Source of the DNA: Rhizoclosmatium globosum | Taxonomy: Eukaryota > Chytridiomycota > Chytridiomycetes > Chytridiales > Chytriomycetaceae | Direction: 5' to 3' | NCBI GenBank assembly: GCA_002104985.1 | Contig: MCGO01000217.1 | Coordinates: 1 to 62,750 of the forward strand | DNA: 62,750 bases | Shown: piece by piece, positions 44,537 to 55,311 of the stretch | Layout of the letters: each line of letters begins with the position of its first letter | Position numbering within the stretch: the first letter of the stretch is position 1 | The notes under the pieces: generated by a model | Seen by the model: the letters and a program-made list of their open reading frames with translations, nothing else | Database searches by the model: none | What the model was told of the DNA's origin: nothing | Program-made: the position numbers and the translations under genes

Positions 44537-46154
44537 TCATTCAACACAATGTATACGATCTGTGTCGGATAAAATACTTGGAGCGCCTGTTGAAGTTTGA
44601 CTGGAGCGTTGCCGTCTCGGTATATTTGACTTGACGCGGCCCTTCCAAATAACAGCATCCAAATCCTCTAAACCAGCCGTTACTTCATCCATAATTCCTT
44701 GTCGTGAATTTCGTCCTTTTCTAAACAATTTTTATGTCCTGCAGCGCTTATTGTTCCTTCATCATTGAACAGGTGGACTATTTCAGACTCAGGACCACCA
44801 GACGTCACACTAGAAGATATTGTATGAGAATTCAATGCTTTAAAAAGGAGTGGACCAGTTATTTTCCATGGATCCAAATACTCAGATGAGGTCAGCTTCA
44901 TTGATGGGTTGTTACTCCAGATTTCAAATTCTGAACTTTCTTGAGTGATTTGCTCCATGGATTTGACAATTTCTTTAAGGTCATGGATATTCATAGAACT
45001 GTCTGCTGATACATGACGAAATGTATCTGTCACTTCCACCTTCACAACAACATTCCACCTCACAGGAGGGCATTTTCTTAAATTAAATTCAAGTAGTGAA
45101 GTATTATTTGATACGAGCCTTGATATCGGAATATTTGGCTCAACTAATATTTCCGGATTTGTCATTGAAGTCAAAGTATGCCTGTCAAATATAGGTTGTT
45201 GACCTAGGATTCTCAATGTTTCTTGCTTGACTTCATGACAAGTAATATTTGGTGATGATGATAGATAATGATAGCCTCCAAGGTAGTCGTTGACTTTGAT
45301 GGTTAATGATGAATGCTGATGTTGCGTTGAAATTCTGGATATGTAAGCAGCATCGCGATGATCAAGCTTCCTTTCATCGAACACTATACATGTTGATATG
45401 ACGTCGTCAATCTCTGTTGTATGTTGAATATCCTCATGTTCTTGCGTCATATTATAAGCCGTTAAAGAAGCAACACTCCTTCTTTCTTCACTCGGAACGG
45501 AAACTCGTACAAGACTTGGGCTAGCCGCAAAAACTCTTAGGAACAGTGCTACTGTCTCCAAATCAATCTCTGCGTTGACTTCACCACCCATTTCGACTCT
45601 TTTGGCCAGTTCATGTATTCGACAGCTCAACACCTGATCAGAATCATTCTCGAGTAAATTTCCATGTCGTGCTTGTTCGTTAGAACAGGCTTTAGAAGCT
45701 TTGATTAAAACGTCTGCAGTTTCAAAAAGCAGAGATTGGATGCTATCTCGTGTCAAGACTCGGTGGTTGATGTATGGGTGACAAGACAGCATTTCAGAGT
45801 TTCGGCCATACTCTCTTTCATCAGAAAAAGTTCTGAAATGCCAGCAGTTGTAGAGTTAGACCCAAATAAAGACTTAATTTTAGTCGCAGCTGAAAGTGTA
45901 GATTGGGACAGCCGTGAATATTTGAGGTTGGATGATATTGTTGAATATGCACTTCCTAAGGAAGGCTTACGAGAAAGTCGAGGGGAAGTCTCTTCGCGTT
46001 CTGCAACCGGAGAGGCTGGTACCCCATTATGATGATTGTTTGACGTCGTGTCAAGAGACTGTTGACGCGATGATTTTCGACGAGAAATTGGAGGACTCTC
46101 GAGTGGCGTGTTACCGTGTCTTTCATCACTCGAAAATAATGGTGCTGACGGCAT
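44537..46154 (-). CDS. Kinase-N-terminus paralogue with two ubiquitin-fold domains, no kinase
   Basis: ATG 46154 begins MPSAPLFSSDERHGN with a Ser-rich basic head. The body is clearly homologous to the kinase gene at 38787-43211: LTRDSIQSLLFETADVLIKA matches LAREDVQVTLFAIADILASS; LAKRVEMGGEVNAEIDLETV matches IADRIASGGLIDAEADFPVI; VKQETLRILG matches IKQEALRRYG; and WNVVVKVEVTDTFRHVSADS matches WSIPILIHSKGTYRHISVDA. It stops before any RA, PH or kinase domain. One base is missing near 45825-45835. A second, in a T run at 44729-44733, moves the stop from 44680 to 44537 and adds QGIMDEVTAGLEDLDAVIWK. Total about 540 residues. It may act as an adaptor or competitor of the kinase (inference). Confidence 0.75.
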
Positions 46155-46264
46155 AAGTCCCTTGGCGAACTTGGTACCTGCATGGGGCGAAATAGATTTA
46201 CACTGATTTACAACGGAGAATTATTCTACAATCAGTTTGATATGGTTTATTCCCGTCAGCCTAC

Positions 46265-47307
46265 TTAATCAATATTAATAACAATCTTCCCCATTGATTG
46301 GTTGCTTTCCAGGTAACGATGAGCTTCTTGAATATCCTTCCAGGAAAACTGTTTGTCAATGTGAGAACGCAATGGCATAGAGTTGTCAAAGATTGGACCA
46401 AACGCCTGAGTTTCAAGTTGGTTCTTAAGTTTGCGAAGGTATGGCAGCTCGCGGGAGCGAAGAGAGCTTCCTCGAATGGTCAAGCGCTTGCGAAGAATCA
46501 AGGCCAAGTTCGACTCCTTGATAACTGCACCAGACAAGAATGCAAGCATGACCATGCGACCATCCAGGCTCAAGCTGGCAAGGTTTCCGTTCCAGTGAGT
46601 GGCTCCGACAAAGTCAACAATGACGTTGACACCTTTGCCTTCAGTGATTTTCTCAACCTCCTTTGGCCAGTCTTCAGTCTTGTAGTTGATGGCATGAGTC
46701 GCGCCGAGATCTTACAGAACGTCTTCTTGTCTTCCGTGCCAACAGTGACAATAATATTCTTGGCTTTACCGATGTACTTGGCGATTTGAATAGCGACTGA
46801 ACCAACACCGGATGCACCGGCATGAATCAAAACATTTTCACCTTCCTCCAAGTTGCAGTTCAAGAAGAGGGCTTGGTAGGCAGTGAACCAGACTTCAGGA
46901 AGCGAGGCAGCAGTTTGGTATGAAATGTGATCAGGAATTCTCATGGCCATTTGCTTGTCAATGACAACATATTCGGCGTAGGCTCCGCCGTAAACGAGAC
47001 CAAAAACGCGCTCTCCTCCTTCCAGCCGTCTGCGTTCCACCAATCTTGGACACAGTTCCAGCAAATTCAACCCAAGAATCTGGGAAGCCCCAAAAGGAGC
47101 CGGGTAACTTCCCTGCCTTTGAACAACGTCCATGCGGTTGAGGGCGAAGGAGTGAACCTTGACGAGGAGTTGGGACTCGGACGGAGTTGGAGTTTCCGTC
47201 TCACCAAGAACAAGCTTCGATGCGTCTCCCTAGATCGCCGGATGAGTATTGGATTCTCCCGTATGATACTTGGTACTCACGGGCTCTGAAACAAGAATGG
47301 CTTTCAT
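46265..47307 (-). CDS. Quinone oxidoreductase, PIG3/zeta-crystallin type
   Basis: An NADPH-dependent MDR-family quinone reductase like human TP53I3. Exon 1 is only nine codons (MKAILVSEP, ATG 47307); after a 47-nt intron come GDASKLVLGETE, FALNRMDVVQRQGSYPAPFG and GASQILG. The cofactor site is VLIHAGASGVGSVAIQIAKY, then LGATHAINYKTEDWPK, LDGRMVMLAFLSGA, RSRELPYL and AHRYLESNQSMGKIVINID. The length is about 333 residues, as expected. A base is missing at 46710-46714 (TFCK/DLGATHA). Around 47030-47085 the frame slips and returns, because VEFAGTVSKIGGTQTAG is found in the alternative frame between ILG and EGGERVFGLV. These all fit assembly error. Confidence 0.92.
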
Positions 47308-47451
47308 TTGGTTGTTTTGGGGAGAGTTCTGTTTGCGAACCCTATTTGAAATGGAAATGGGCCAAGAACCACTGGCAAATAAATCAAATAACGAATTCAA
47401 ATCAAATCAAATTCAACAAAGCCCCGGCTGAAGTTGTTTGTTTATTGATTA

Positions 47452-47741
47452 CTAACTGAGAGTGGATTGGTTCGCAGTGTTCGCCGCAAAGGCTTCGTAT
47501 TTCTCGACAAGAACCTTCCACGGATCTTCGATGCTGCGCGTGAGACAAAGTTGTGTGAGTGAAAAGGGCTCGTCTGGTTTGTCGCTGGAATTGGATCCGT
47601 GGCTGTGAACGCCTGGTCGACCACTGGCACGCGGTGGGCTCCTCTGAATGCACCACGACCACTGCCGCCACCCCGTCCTCCCCGGTATGAATTGGCGCTA
47701 CGACCTTGCTGATGGTTTGAGTATTGTTGGCGTGGAGGCAT
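47452..47741 (-). CDS. Small RGG-rich protein with C-terminal EDPW motif
   Basis: ATG 47741 begins MPPRQQYSNHQQGRSANSY and runs into an RGG patch (RGGRGGGSGRGAFRG), typical of RNA-binding proteins. After about 47600-47650 the more protein-like frame is shifted by one and reads SNSSDKPDEPFSLTQLCLTR, SIEDPWKVLVEKYEAFAANT, ending at 47452; this assumes one missing base. Without it the frame ends at 47442 with a basic, unlikely tail. The length is about 97 residues. It is 54 bp downstream of Dcp2 on the same strand, and Dcp2 itself contains LEDPWVRLE, so the gene might be a decapping partner or even a 3-prime exon of the Dcp2 gene (inference). No family name can be given. Confidence 0.55.
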
Positions 47742-47795
47742 TTTGGTTTCAAGCAAGTATGGAAGAAAAGAGAGTAACAAACAATTGTATTGTAT

Positions 47796-50700
47796 TTACT
47801 TACTCGGTGGAATTCCCAAAATAGCACGTAACGCATCAGATTCACTCATGGCCCCGACAGGGGCGTTTTGTTGTTGCGGTTGCTTCATCGAAAAGAAGCC
47901 TTGGCCTGCACCACCACCACCTCCTCCTCCTCCACTTACAATAGCGCCAAACTCGTTCTGGTTTGAGGTGTTACTCTGAGCCCCGCCTTGTAAAATATCT
48001 AACAATGCATTGCGATTAGCCTGTGAAGAATCCTGGGGCTGTGCAACTCCTTCACTCCTCACACCTAAACTCTGCTTTAAATGCTGCGATAAGGCTGAAG
48101 TTGTAGCACCACTTCCACCACCAGCGCCGCCATTTAAAACATCCATCAATGATTGCTGCTGTTGTGCGTTTGGTTGAGATGGTTGTTGTGAGGAACTGAT
48201 GAACTTGTTGCGATTGGGCACCCTTTGCAACAACTCCAACAAATTAACTCCTGCGTATTTGGAGCGATGGTGTACTCGAATGCATCGGAGAAAGAGTCTG
48301 TTTGTACTTGTTGGAGAAAGACTACTTTCATTCTTGGGTCCAGCTTTCAAGATATCAAGAGATTTTGTCCTGACAACAATGGAACAGATGCTGCAGTTTG
48401 AACAGTCCAGGGGTTATGGCTCTTTCCGATTTTTGTTGCTGTGCTTGCTGCTCTAGTCGAACCCATGGATCTTCTAATGCTTTTGCGGTGTTTTGCTGTG
48501 GTTGTTTGACAGAACTGTGCATAGTACCTGACGCAGGTGGACGAGATTGTTGTTGTTGTTGCTGCTGCTGCTGCTGCTGATTCGACTGCTGATTTGCACG
48601 GTTATGTCCTCGTTGTTTGTTATTAGAATTCTGTGCCTTGTGTTGATTTGAAGTTGTAGCTGCAAGTTGAAGTGCCGCAAAGTCTTCGACGACCAAATCT
48701 TCATCTTCATCGCTCAGAGTCTTTGAGACGCTTGAGAGCCGCTGTGAGAATGGTGGTGATGATGATGTTGCTGTTGCTGGTGGTGAAAATGAGACGGTGT
48801 GGTAGGGGAAACTGATCGAATGGAGGGAGACTTGCGACCAGGCCTTTTAACATCCGGTTCAACAGTGTGTGGATGAGCTACAGGTGCCGGTGGTGCTGGT
48901 GGGTCATTTGAAGGTTTTAACTTTCCATTTCCAATTTAAGAGTAGCAGGAGGAAGAGTAGGTGGAGCTTGGTTACTTCCGTGCATCAAAAGACTAAGTAA
49001 TGGATTGGCTGGAGCGGAAGTGGAAGTAGGAAGTGGCTGCAAAGATGGTTGAAATGGCGGCGGAGGAAGAGAGGTAAGTGGGGTTGACTGTCTGCGCAAT
49101 TGATTTGATTTTTCTTGAAAGTCTTGTGGAACCGGGGTTCTGATTGGCTGGATGTTACTGGTTGGCGTTAGACCTCCGCTAGGTGGCCCTCCTGGGGAAC
49201 GCACTGATGCATCAGGGCCTTTGTCAAAATATTCAACAGTGCATTTTTCTGCAAGGAGCCACGGATTGTAGATGTTTCATCTGCGACCAGTGTGTTTGCT
49301 GATGCAGAGTTGGAAAACCTTGCCGATGGCCCACCACCTCCTCCTCCATAACTGGCGCGAATTTCATCACTCATTACTTCAGCATTTGGTTTCACAGCTG
49401 GAGGAGCTGGAAGATCTTTAAGACTTGGCTTACGTGGCTGTTGAACTGTTCCACCCTTCAACAATTCCAAAAGGGATTCGCGTTGCAAAGAAGTTACATC
49501 AATATTTGAAGATCCAGAGTTTGATCGGTGTGGAGTTTGAACATTGTGGTGTACTGGCTGTTGAAATTGAGGTTGATTTTGAGCTGGCAACGGTAAAATC
49601 TGAATCATGGCATGGGTATTGGTTCCATCCGCTGAAGTGATAATTCCTTGAAGAGGAAGTGTATTTGTAGGTTGGAGATATTGCTGTTGTTGCTGAACGT
49701 ATTGTGTGGGGTAACTCATCGGCAGTGGCTGCGAATATCCTCCCAGATGCGAAGAGTTATAGAGTCCTGACTCGGATGAAGATCCGTATTGAGCAATATT
49801 CACAGACGAAGGGATAGAGGCCAAGTCACTTGAAGAACTTCCAATGCCGATCAAATTCTTCAACAAATCGGTTGCTTGAGTCAGAGTATTAACTCCCCAA
49901 TCTTCATTATCCTGGTTGTTGAATCCTAATCCCGTATCCGAGAGCATTGCTTCATTCTCACTCTCATTTTCCGTTTGACTTTTGTACCCTGTATTCCCAC
50001 CGCCATGAACTGTGAGTAATCCAGGCTTAGATCCAGCCTGCTTTGGTTCTTTTCCTGTGTTCTTCTTGGTTCGCTTGTATTTATGAATCCACTTTTTCAA
50101 AGAAGCAACGAATGCCGTGACCATGTAGAATTTACTGCCGCTGACGTTTCCTGCGTAGCTCGGGTCGGCATTTTTGTATCCAGGCAGGTCTTTCAAGGGA
50201 AACCAGCGAATATCCTGGATTAATTATCAGAAATTCATGGGTTTGCACCAACTTTTTCGCGACTTACTCCAATTTCTTTACGAGTTTGAGTCAAGAACAC
50301 AGTTTGTTCAGGAACTCCTCGGATAATGTACAAGCGAATACGTTGTTCCTTCATGGTTCTTTCGACATGTTCATTAACGTGGAGTCTGCTACGAATATCG
50401 AAACCAGTTTCTTCGTACACTTCACGAACAGCACAATCTGCTTCAGGCTCTTCCTTGTTGATCTTTCCTTTTGGAAACCCCCATCCCGATTTGCTCTTCC
50501 ATCCTCGAACTAGAAGGACTTTGTCCAGAGTTTCATTCAATATGATGGCTCCACAAACTGGGACTCTGACTTTGTACTCCATAAATCTGATTGGATATAT
50601 TGAGGTTGAGATTGATGTGGAGAAGGTGTTTTCACGCTTACGTTGCAAATGCCTGCTCGTGGTCACCCGCCCAGTTAACCAAAATAGGACATTCTTTGAA

Positions 50701-51001
50701 GAAGTGAGCGCTGAAGTTCTGTTGGATAGTTAGACTCGGCCATCTAATGTTTGTGTGAAATCACGCACCTTCAACGATAGAGAGGGCAGCGAAGGATGGA
50801 CCTCGCGAACAAAGTCTTCATAGAACCAGTGCGCTTGCTCGATTTGGAAACAGATTCGTTCGACTGAAGACAACTCGTCCACGGGACGTTGATGATGAAG
50901 CGACTACGGATCGATCAGCAACAGAGTAAAAGCCAACGCCATACTGACCTTTGTAAATCTTCCAGAACTTCATGGAAGTTCATACGTTGGAAGGCCGCCA
51001 T
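47796..51001 (-). CDS. DCP2: mRNA decapping enzyme Dcp2 with long motif-rich tail
   Basis: Dcp2 removes the 5-prime cap of mRNA in the cytoplasm. ATG 51001 begins MAAFQRMNFHEVLEDLQSRF, then LSSVERICFQIEQAHWFYED (the Dcp1-binding N-domain) and box A-like NFSAHFFKECP. The Nudix box GWGFPKGKINKEEPEADCAV continues REVYEETGFD with the metal-binding glutamates. Box B lies at GNVSGSKFYMVTAFV. A tail of some 700 residues is Gln/Ser/Pro-rich and has about nine helical leucine-rich motifs (LLKNLIG, LLELLKGG, LLNILTKG, LLSLLMHG, LLDILKAG, LLELLQRV, LMDVLNGG, LLDILQGG, LRAILGIP). In yeasts such motifs bind Edc3 and Pat1. At least six single bases seem missing (near 48240, 48335, 48730, 48930, 49218 and 50884). 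About 985 residues. Confidence 0.9.
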
Positions 51002-51222
51002 CGATGCAGTATTTGTGTGTTCTCTTTCTGTTTTCGCGATAGTTTTTGAAGTCAAATGAGTAAGAGAGAATAATTTATTGAACAGGGGAATGGATATTAC
51101 ATATTTACAAATGATATGAACATGAACAGATGATGGGTGATGTATAGATGTGTCGTCACAGCTTGTTTACGATGTTGCGCTAACCGTTCACAAGCCTTCT
51201 TAATGCTCGTATTTGATAAGGA

Positions 51223-51497
51223 CTAAATATTCATGTCCCACTTCGCTAGAAGAGACTGATCGGCTAGATAGGGTACCATGTGAAGGTGGTGCAGCTCTAG
51301 CTGCTTGGTCAACAGAGACTCTCGTGTTCCTTTGCCAAAGGAATCTTCTCAAAAAGATGTCTAGAAGGTACTGCATGCGAAGTTGCATTATCGAATTTCG
51401 GCAGTGTGGAGTCCATGTGTTGGTGGTTTGCACAAGCGTGAAGTTGGGAGGCACTTTTGTTCACAGGTTTTGGAGCAGAAAACGGTGATCGCCACAC
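51223..51497 (-). CDS. Possible small protein of about 90 residues
   Basis: ATG 51497 begins MWRSPFSAPKPVNKSASQLH and continues SRHLFEKIPLAKEHE. If one base is restored near 51320, it joins to SLLTKQLELHHLHMVPYLAD and ends QSLLAKWDMNI at 51223; otherwise it stops at 51309. An amphipathic, Arg-containing start could be a mitochondrial presequence. There is no recognised family. It is listed because the two halves together look protein-like, but support is weak. Confidence 0.3.
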
Positions 51498-51614
51498 AAA
51501 AAGGGGTAGCAGCTACTAAGCAGTGATTCGGGACGTTCGGATAGATACTATATACAAGCTTAATATATACTCAATGACTGTGCGAACGAAAAGATACAAT
51601 CTATATATTTCAGT

Positions 51615-52700
51615 CTATACACTCAAGATTGGTGGCCGTTCCTCCTCCAAAACCCGAGGTGCAATGAGGCAATTATCAACATCCGCAATTCTCCACACGC
51701 CATTGTCAGGGAACTCGTCGATAAAGTGCGATGACTCCATACGAATACCCATTCCAGCCAAATCGACGTGTCCTTCTTCGACCAGCACTCCATCAATATC
51801 TCTCGTCATTTATAGTGAAGTGTGGAACCAGAAACTACACTATCCACACCAACTTTTGCTCCTTTGTCCATCCACGAACGTTTCCACTCGAAATCCGGAA
51901 CAACCACTTCCTTGCCATCGTCAAACTCACTACGCAATTCATGAGGTTCATAAACATATTCAAAACATATTTCGCGAAAGACGCGATGATCTGAAGGAGG
52001 GCCATCAGGAGTTTTAGGGGTATTCACTCTCCGTGTAAATATTATGAGGTGGTTTCTGTCAATTACAGGTCCTCGGAACAGCGTCGAAGTTGCGTTTTGC
52101 GGAGAACCGAACGTGAGCCATATATTTGTTGGGAAGATTGGGAAAGTGTCTGTTGAATCCAAGTTTGCATATTGGCTTTGTAACGGAATGAGAGAGAGTG
52201 ACCACTTGCTTTCAGAGCCTTATGAGATTTTGAGAAGGCTGAGAGGAGGTCTGGGGTTACAAGAGGTGACAGCGATTTGTTATCGTCCATGCCGTTCCAG
52301 TACTGAGGCGATTAAAGAGGTAGGGAGTGCTTGAGAAACCCCCTTTTGGAACTGACGTGGAAAGAAGTCTCTCGCCCGTCCGTCACGGTATCTGCGTTGA
52401 TTCGGTTGTTTAGAAATCCCTTTCCAGCCATCTGGGCAAGTGCAGACGGAAAGGCATCAGCAGACCCCGCTCCAGCCTATCAATTGATCAATTAACTGCT
52501 TTTAAGAAAGTGGGGACTTACAGTGACGTTCCAGGTGGGTATCGCTCAAAGTACCCTGGGCGATCAACAGCCTCTGAAGGGCGTAAACGGATTGGATATG
52601 AGGCAAGTAGCTGATGTGGCGTGAGAGACGAGGTTGTACTTGTAGACGAGAACCGCGGAAGGCCCAGGGAAAAGGTGGATAGGAAACCACGAGTCTGCAT
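51615..52700 (-). CDS. Hypothetical protein with mitochondrial-type presequence
   Basis: ATG 52700 begins MQTRGFLSTFSLGLPRFSST, rich in Ser/Thr/Arg and free of acidic residues, as in matrix-targeting signals. The downstream part is well conserved in texture (IFPTNIWLTFGSPQNATST, PPSDHRVFREICFEYVYEPH, KRSWMDKGAKVGVDSVVSGS, MTRDIDGVLVEEGHVDLAGM) and ends EEERPPILSV at 51615. Several joins are needed: a short intron near 52480-52500 and single missing bases near 52155 and 51807. The segment 52290-52480 (GAGSADAFPSALAQMAGKGF) is less certain. About 330 residues. The family was not recognised. Its start is only 37 bp from that of the divergent DUF262 gene. Confidence 0.5.
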
Positions 52701-52737
52701 TTGATGTATTAGTGATTTCGGAACTTCACCAAAACCA
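52701..52737. promoter_or_regulatory. 37-bp divergent promoter
   Basis: The start codons at 52700 (minus) and 52738 (plus) are separated by 37 bp, so transcription of each must begin within or very near the partner's coding region. This is seen directly if both starts are right. Confidence 0.4.
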
Positions 52738-54002
52738 ATGCTCGCCCAGTTCTCTCACGAATGCCCCGGTCTCCACGGAAAAGGTTCAAAGACGGATATT
52801 CATGAAGAAACAATTGGGCAAGTGCTTCAGTCGCATTCCGTGATTGAAATTCCGATTATGCAACGACGATATTGCTGGAGTGGAACTGTGCTGCACAAGT
52901 GGTGGGCGGACATTGTCGGTGAGGGAGTTCGGCGAAACTGGACAAAGAGTGGACGCACAGGGCGGGAAAAGCCGTGTTTAGAGTGCGCGATGATGGATCG
53001 TCCCTGCTTGTTGTTGATGGGCAACAGAGACTGACTACGACAGCCCTGCTTTTGATGGCTGTAAAGGCTGAGATAATGGTAAATTATGCTTCGACAAGCA
53101 TCGATGATAAAGCGCAGACTATTGTCGACAAGTGGACCAATTCTTGTTTCGTACATCACCCTCCAAGTCCCAACAACAAGCAGACTGATACCATCTTTCT
53201 TGGACCGGGAAGCATACTTTTCTCTTATTATGAATAAGTCCCTTCCCAGTCCGTCCGCTCTTGTTGATGCATACAATGTATTCCGCACCAAAACTTATGG
53301 TCTCACTTTGGACAGACTCGATCAAATAGCAACATCAGCTGTACATGGCGTCACAATTATGCGAGTTAATATCCTTACTGAGAACTTGAACTTGTGCCAA
53401 GTATTCCAATGGTTACAGGAACGATCCCTGGTTGCAGGAGAGATTCTCTTTAACCCAACGCCAGGGATCAACTTTGGATCCATCGATTTGATTCGCAATC
53501 TGTTTGTCTCCAACTATATTCATTGGCCACGAGATCGCCTCGAAAGTCTTTACGAAACACGTTGGTTGCCTTTTGAGCTCTTGTTCTCCTCCGACAGCCT
53601 CACTTTTGATCAGTTTTTGAACGATTACATATCTTCGAAGGAGTCAGAGGCGCCGAATGATAAGACTGGCGGCAGAAACGAGGCATCAAATTATACTCCA
53701 GTTTCACAGCGTTGTATTCCAGAATTGTTGATCCAGCTCAAGTTGATGCAATGGACAGCATTTCTGATGTTCCTGACAAGATCAGTCCTATGCAAATGCT
53801 TCTTGATATGCATGAATTTGCAAAAACCTGCTCATATATCCACAACCCCTTGCATAACCTCCATGATTGTGTTGTTATTCTTGGGAAAGATGGTGCACAA
53901 TCTCTTTGTAGTTTTGAGAACCATAAAGTCTTCATTTTATTGGCAAGTTTACAATTCCCCTGCATCAGTTCAAACAAGAATGCAATTACTTCCTCAAAGT
54001 AA
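52738..54002 (+). CDS. DUF262 (GmrSD N-terminal type) domain protein
   Basis: ATG 52738 begins MLAQFSHECPGLHGKGSKTD. The DUF262 hallmark motifs are present: VIEIPIMQRRYCWSG near residue 35, and SLLVVDGQQRLTTTALLLMA near residue 95. In bacteria this DGQQR domain belongs to modification-dependent nucleases and phage-defence proteins (GmrSD, SspE-like) and binds or hydrolyses nucleotides. Downstream are RLIPSFLDREAYFSLI, VFQWLQERSLVAGEILF, DLIRNLFVSNYI and ALYSRIVDPAQVDAMDS, the usual helical remainder of the domain. The C-terminal HNH nuclease of GmrS-D fusions is not seen. Single bases appear missing near 52955, 53150 and 53690. The 3-prime end (stop 54002) overlaps the convergent hydrolase gene, so the true C-terminus is uncertain. 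About 420 residues. Confidence 0.72.
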
Positions 54003-55157
54003 CCTTCTTGCATGACAGTGTCATTGTGTCCTCCGTTCGCAAATTCTACCCAACGAACACGTTGCTTATCCTTCACCGGCTTTCCTTCAGCATTCTTTTC
54101 CTTCTCCTCGCAACGATCTTTTCTCCAGCGCGAGCACGTGCCGATTTGAACGAGTTCTATCATGTGTTTTTGAGGAATTAATTCGTCTTTGCCTCCAGAG
54201 AGGAACAGCATTGGGACCGATGATGGAATCTTTTTGATTGCTTTCTCAGACTCCCACATCTGGTGACAAAGGAAGATGAGAGGTTTGAGGTATGGCATAA
54301 CGGAAGGAATGAGTTTTGGCTTTTTTGTTACAGCAGGTTAGTTTGCTACTTCTTGAACCAAAACTGGCTTACCAGACTGAGAAACGTGTTTTCAATAATG
54401 ACGGCAGTAATTCGATCTGGGTTTCTGTATGTATCGATTTGGGACTATTGTCGCAGAGTGCCAAAGGTATACATTGAACATACCTTGACGCCAAATCCAA
54501 AGCAACAGCGCCTCCAATCGACTGACCATACAACACGATTTGGTCTTTCCTAGTTCTTCGTGGTTGGCAATCCAATCAAGGGCGGCCTGAGAATCAATCT
54601 TGATTCCATTCTCAGTCGCCACACCATCGCTCTTTCCATATCCTCTATACGAAAGCATAAACACATTCATTCCAGCCCTGGCTCTGATAACTCTTGCAAT
54701 TGGCAATCGATGCCCATGTTTCCAGCATTCGCGTGGAGGTAGAGTAAGGTGTAGGGAGCAACATCATGCTGCTTTCCGTCGGGCTTACGGTATCTCAAAG
54801 AACTAGCAGGGTCGTTGTCGTCTTGTCTGAGGAGCTCCAGTTGTGGACGGTATTTGATTGCATAGCCCGTGATTTTGACGTTATCGGGAGTAGTAAGAAT
54901 GACGTTTTCGTAGTCTGGCATGTGCATTTGGTCTGGAGTTGAGACTACATCGCGAGAGCCTTGAGGGAAGGCGCTCATGTCTTGAAGTTGACATGAGTAG
55001 GGTCACTCACAACAAAGACAGACTCACAAATCAGCTTGTCCTGATGAAAGTAAAGAGCAGTAATAACAGTTCCTGTCAGAAGCACTGCAAGGTTGACGAT
55101 GGTCTCCAGTCCGTAGGGAAACCAGACTGGGATATCAACAGCCCACAAGAGTCGCAT
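53738..55157 (-). CDS. ABHD13/Bem46-type alpha/beta hydrolase, membrane-anchored
   Basis: ATG 55157 begins MRLLWAVDIPVWFPYGLETI with a following helix (VNLAVLLTGTVITALYF), a single membrane anchor. After an intron come SAFPQGSRDVVSTPDQ, YLHANAGNMGHRLPIARVI and LSYRGYGKSDGVATENGIK. The nucleophile elbow is VLYGQSIGGAVALDLASR (Ser), with Asp in LSGGKDELIPQKH and His in FANGGHNDTVM. This is the animal ABHD13/fungal Bem46 layout; members depalmitoylate or hydrolyse lipid esters, but the substrate is unsettled. Two single bases appear missing, near 54550 (KTK/IVLYG) and 54712 (NMG/HRLP). Coding similarity ends near 53930 (IAFLFELMQ). The open frame runs on to 53738, antisense to the DUF262 gene, so the real stop is probably nearer 53930. 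Confidence 0.85.
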
Positions 55158-55311
55158 TTCTCGTTGAGATCTTTCCCAAGATCCTTCCAATACCCAGTTC
55201 CACCTCCCAATTCATTTATTCAATATACTTGCTTTTATCAGTCCCTGTGATTACAGTATGGAACCTATTCGAGTGATTCGGAACGGAAGAAGAAATCTTG
55301 ACACAACAAAA

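Noticed and set aside
47870..48600. Microsatellite expansions (GGT/CAG runs) as separate features
   Set aside because: They encode the Gly and Gln runs of the Dcp2 tail in the coding frame and are explained by it.
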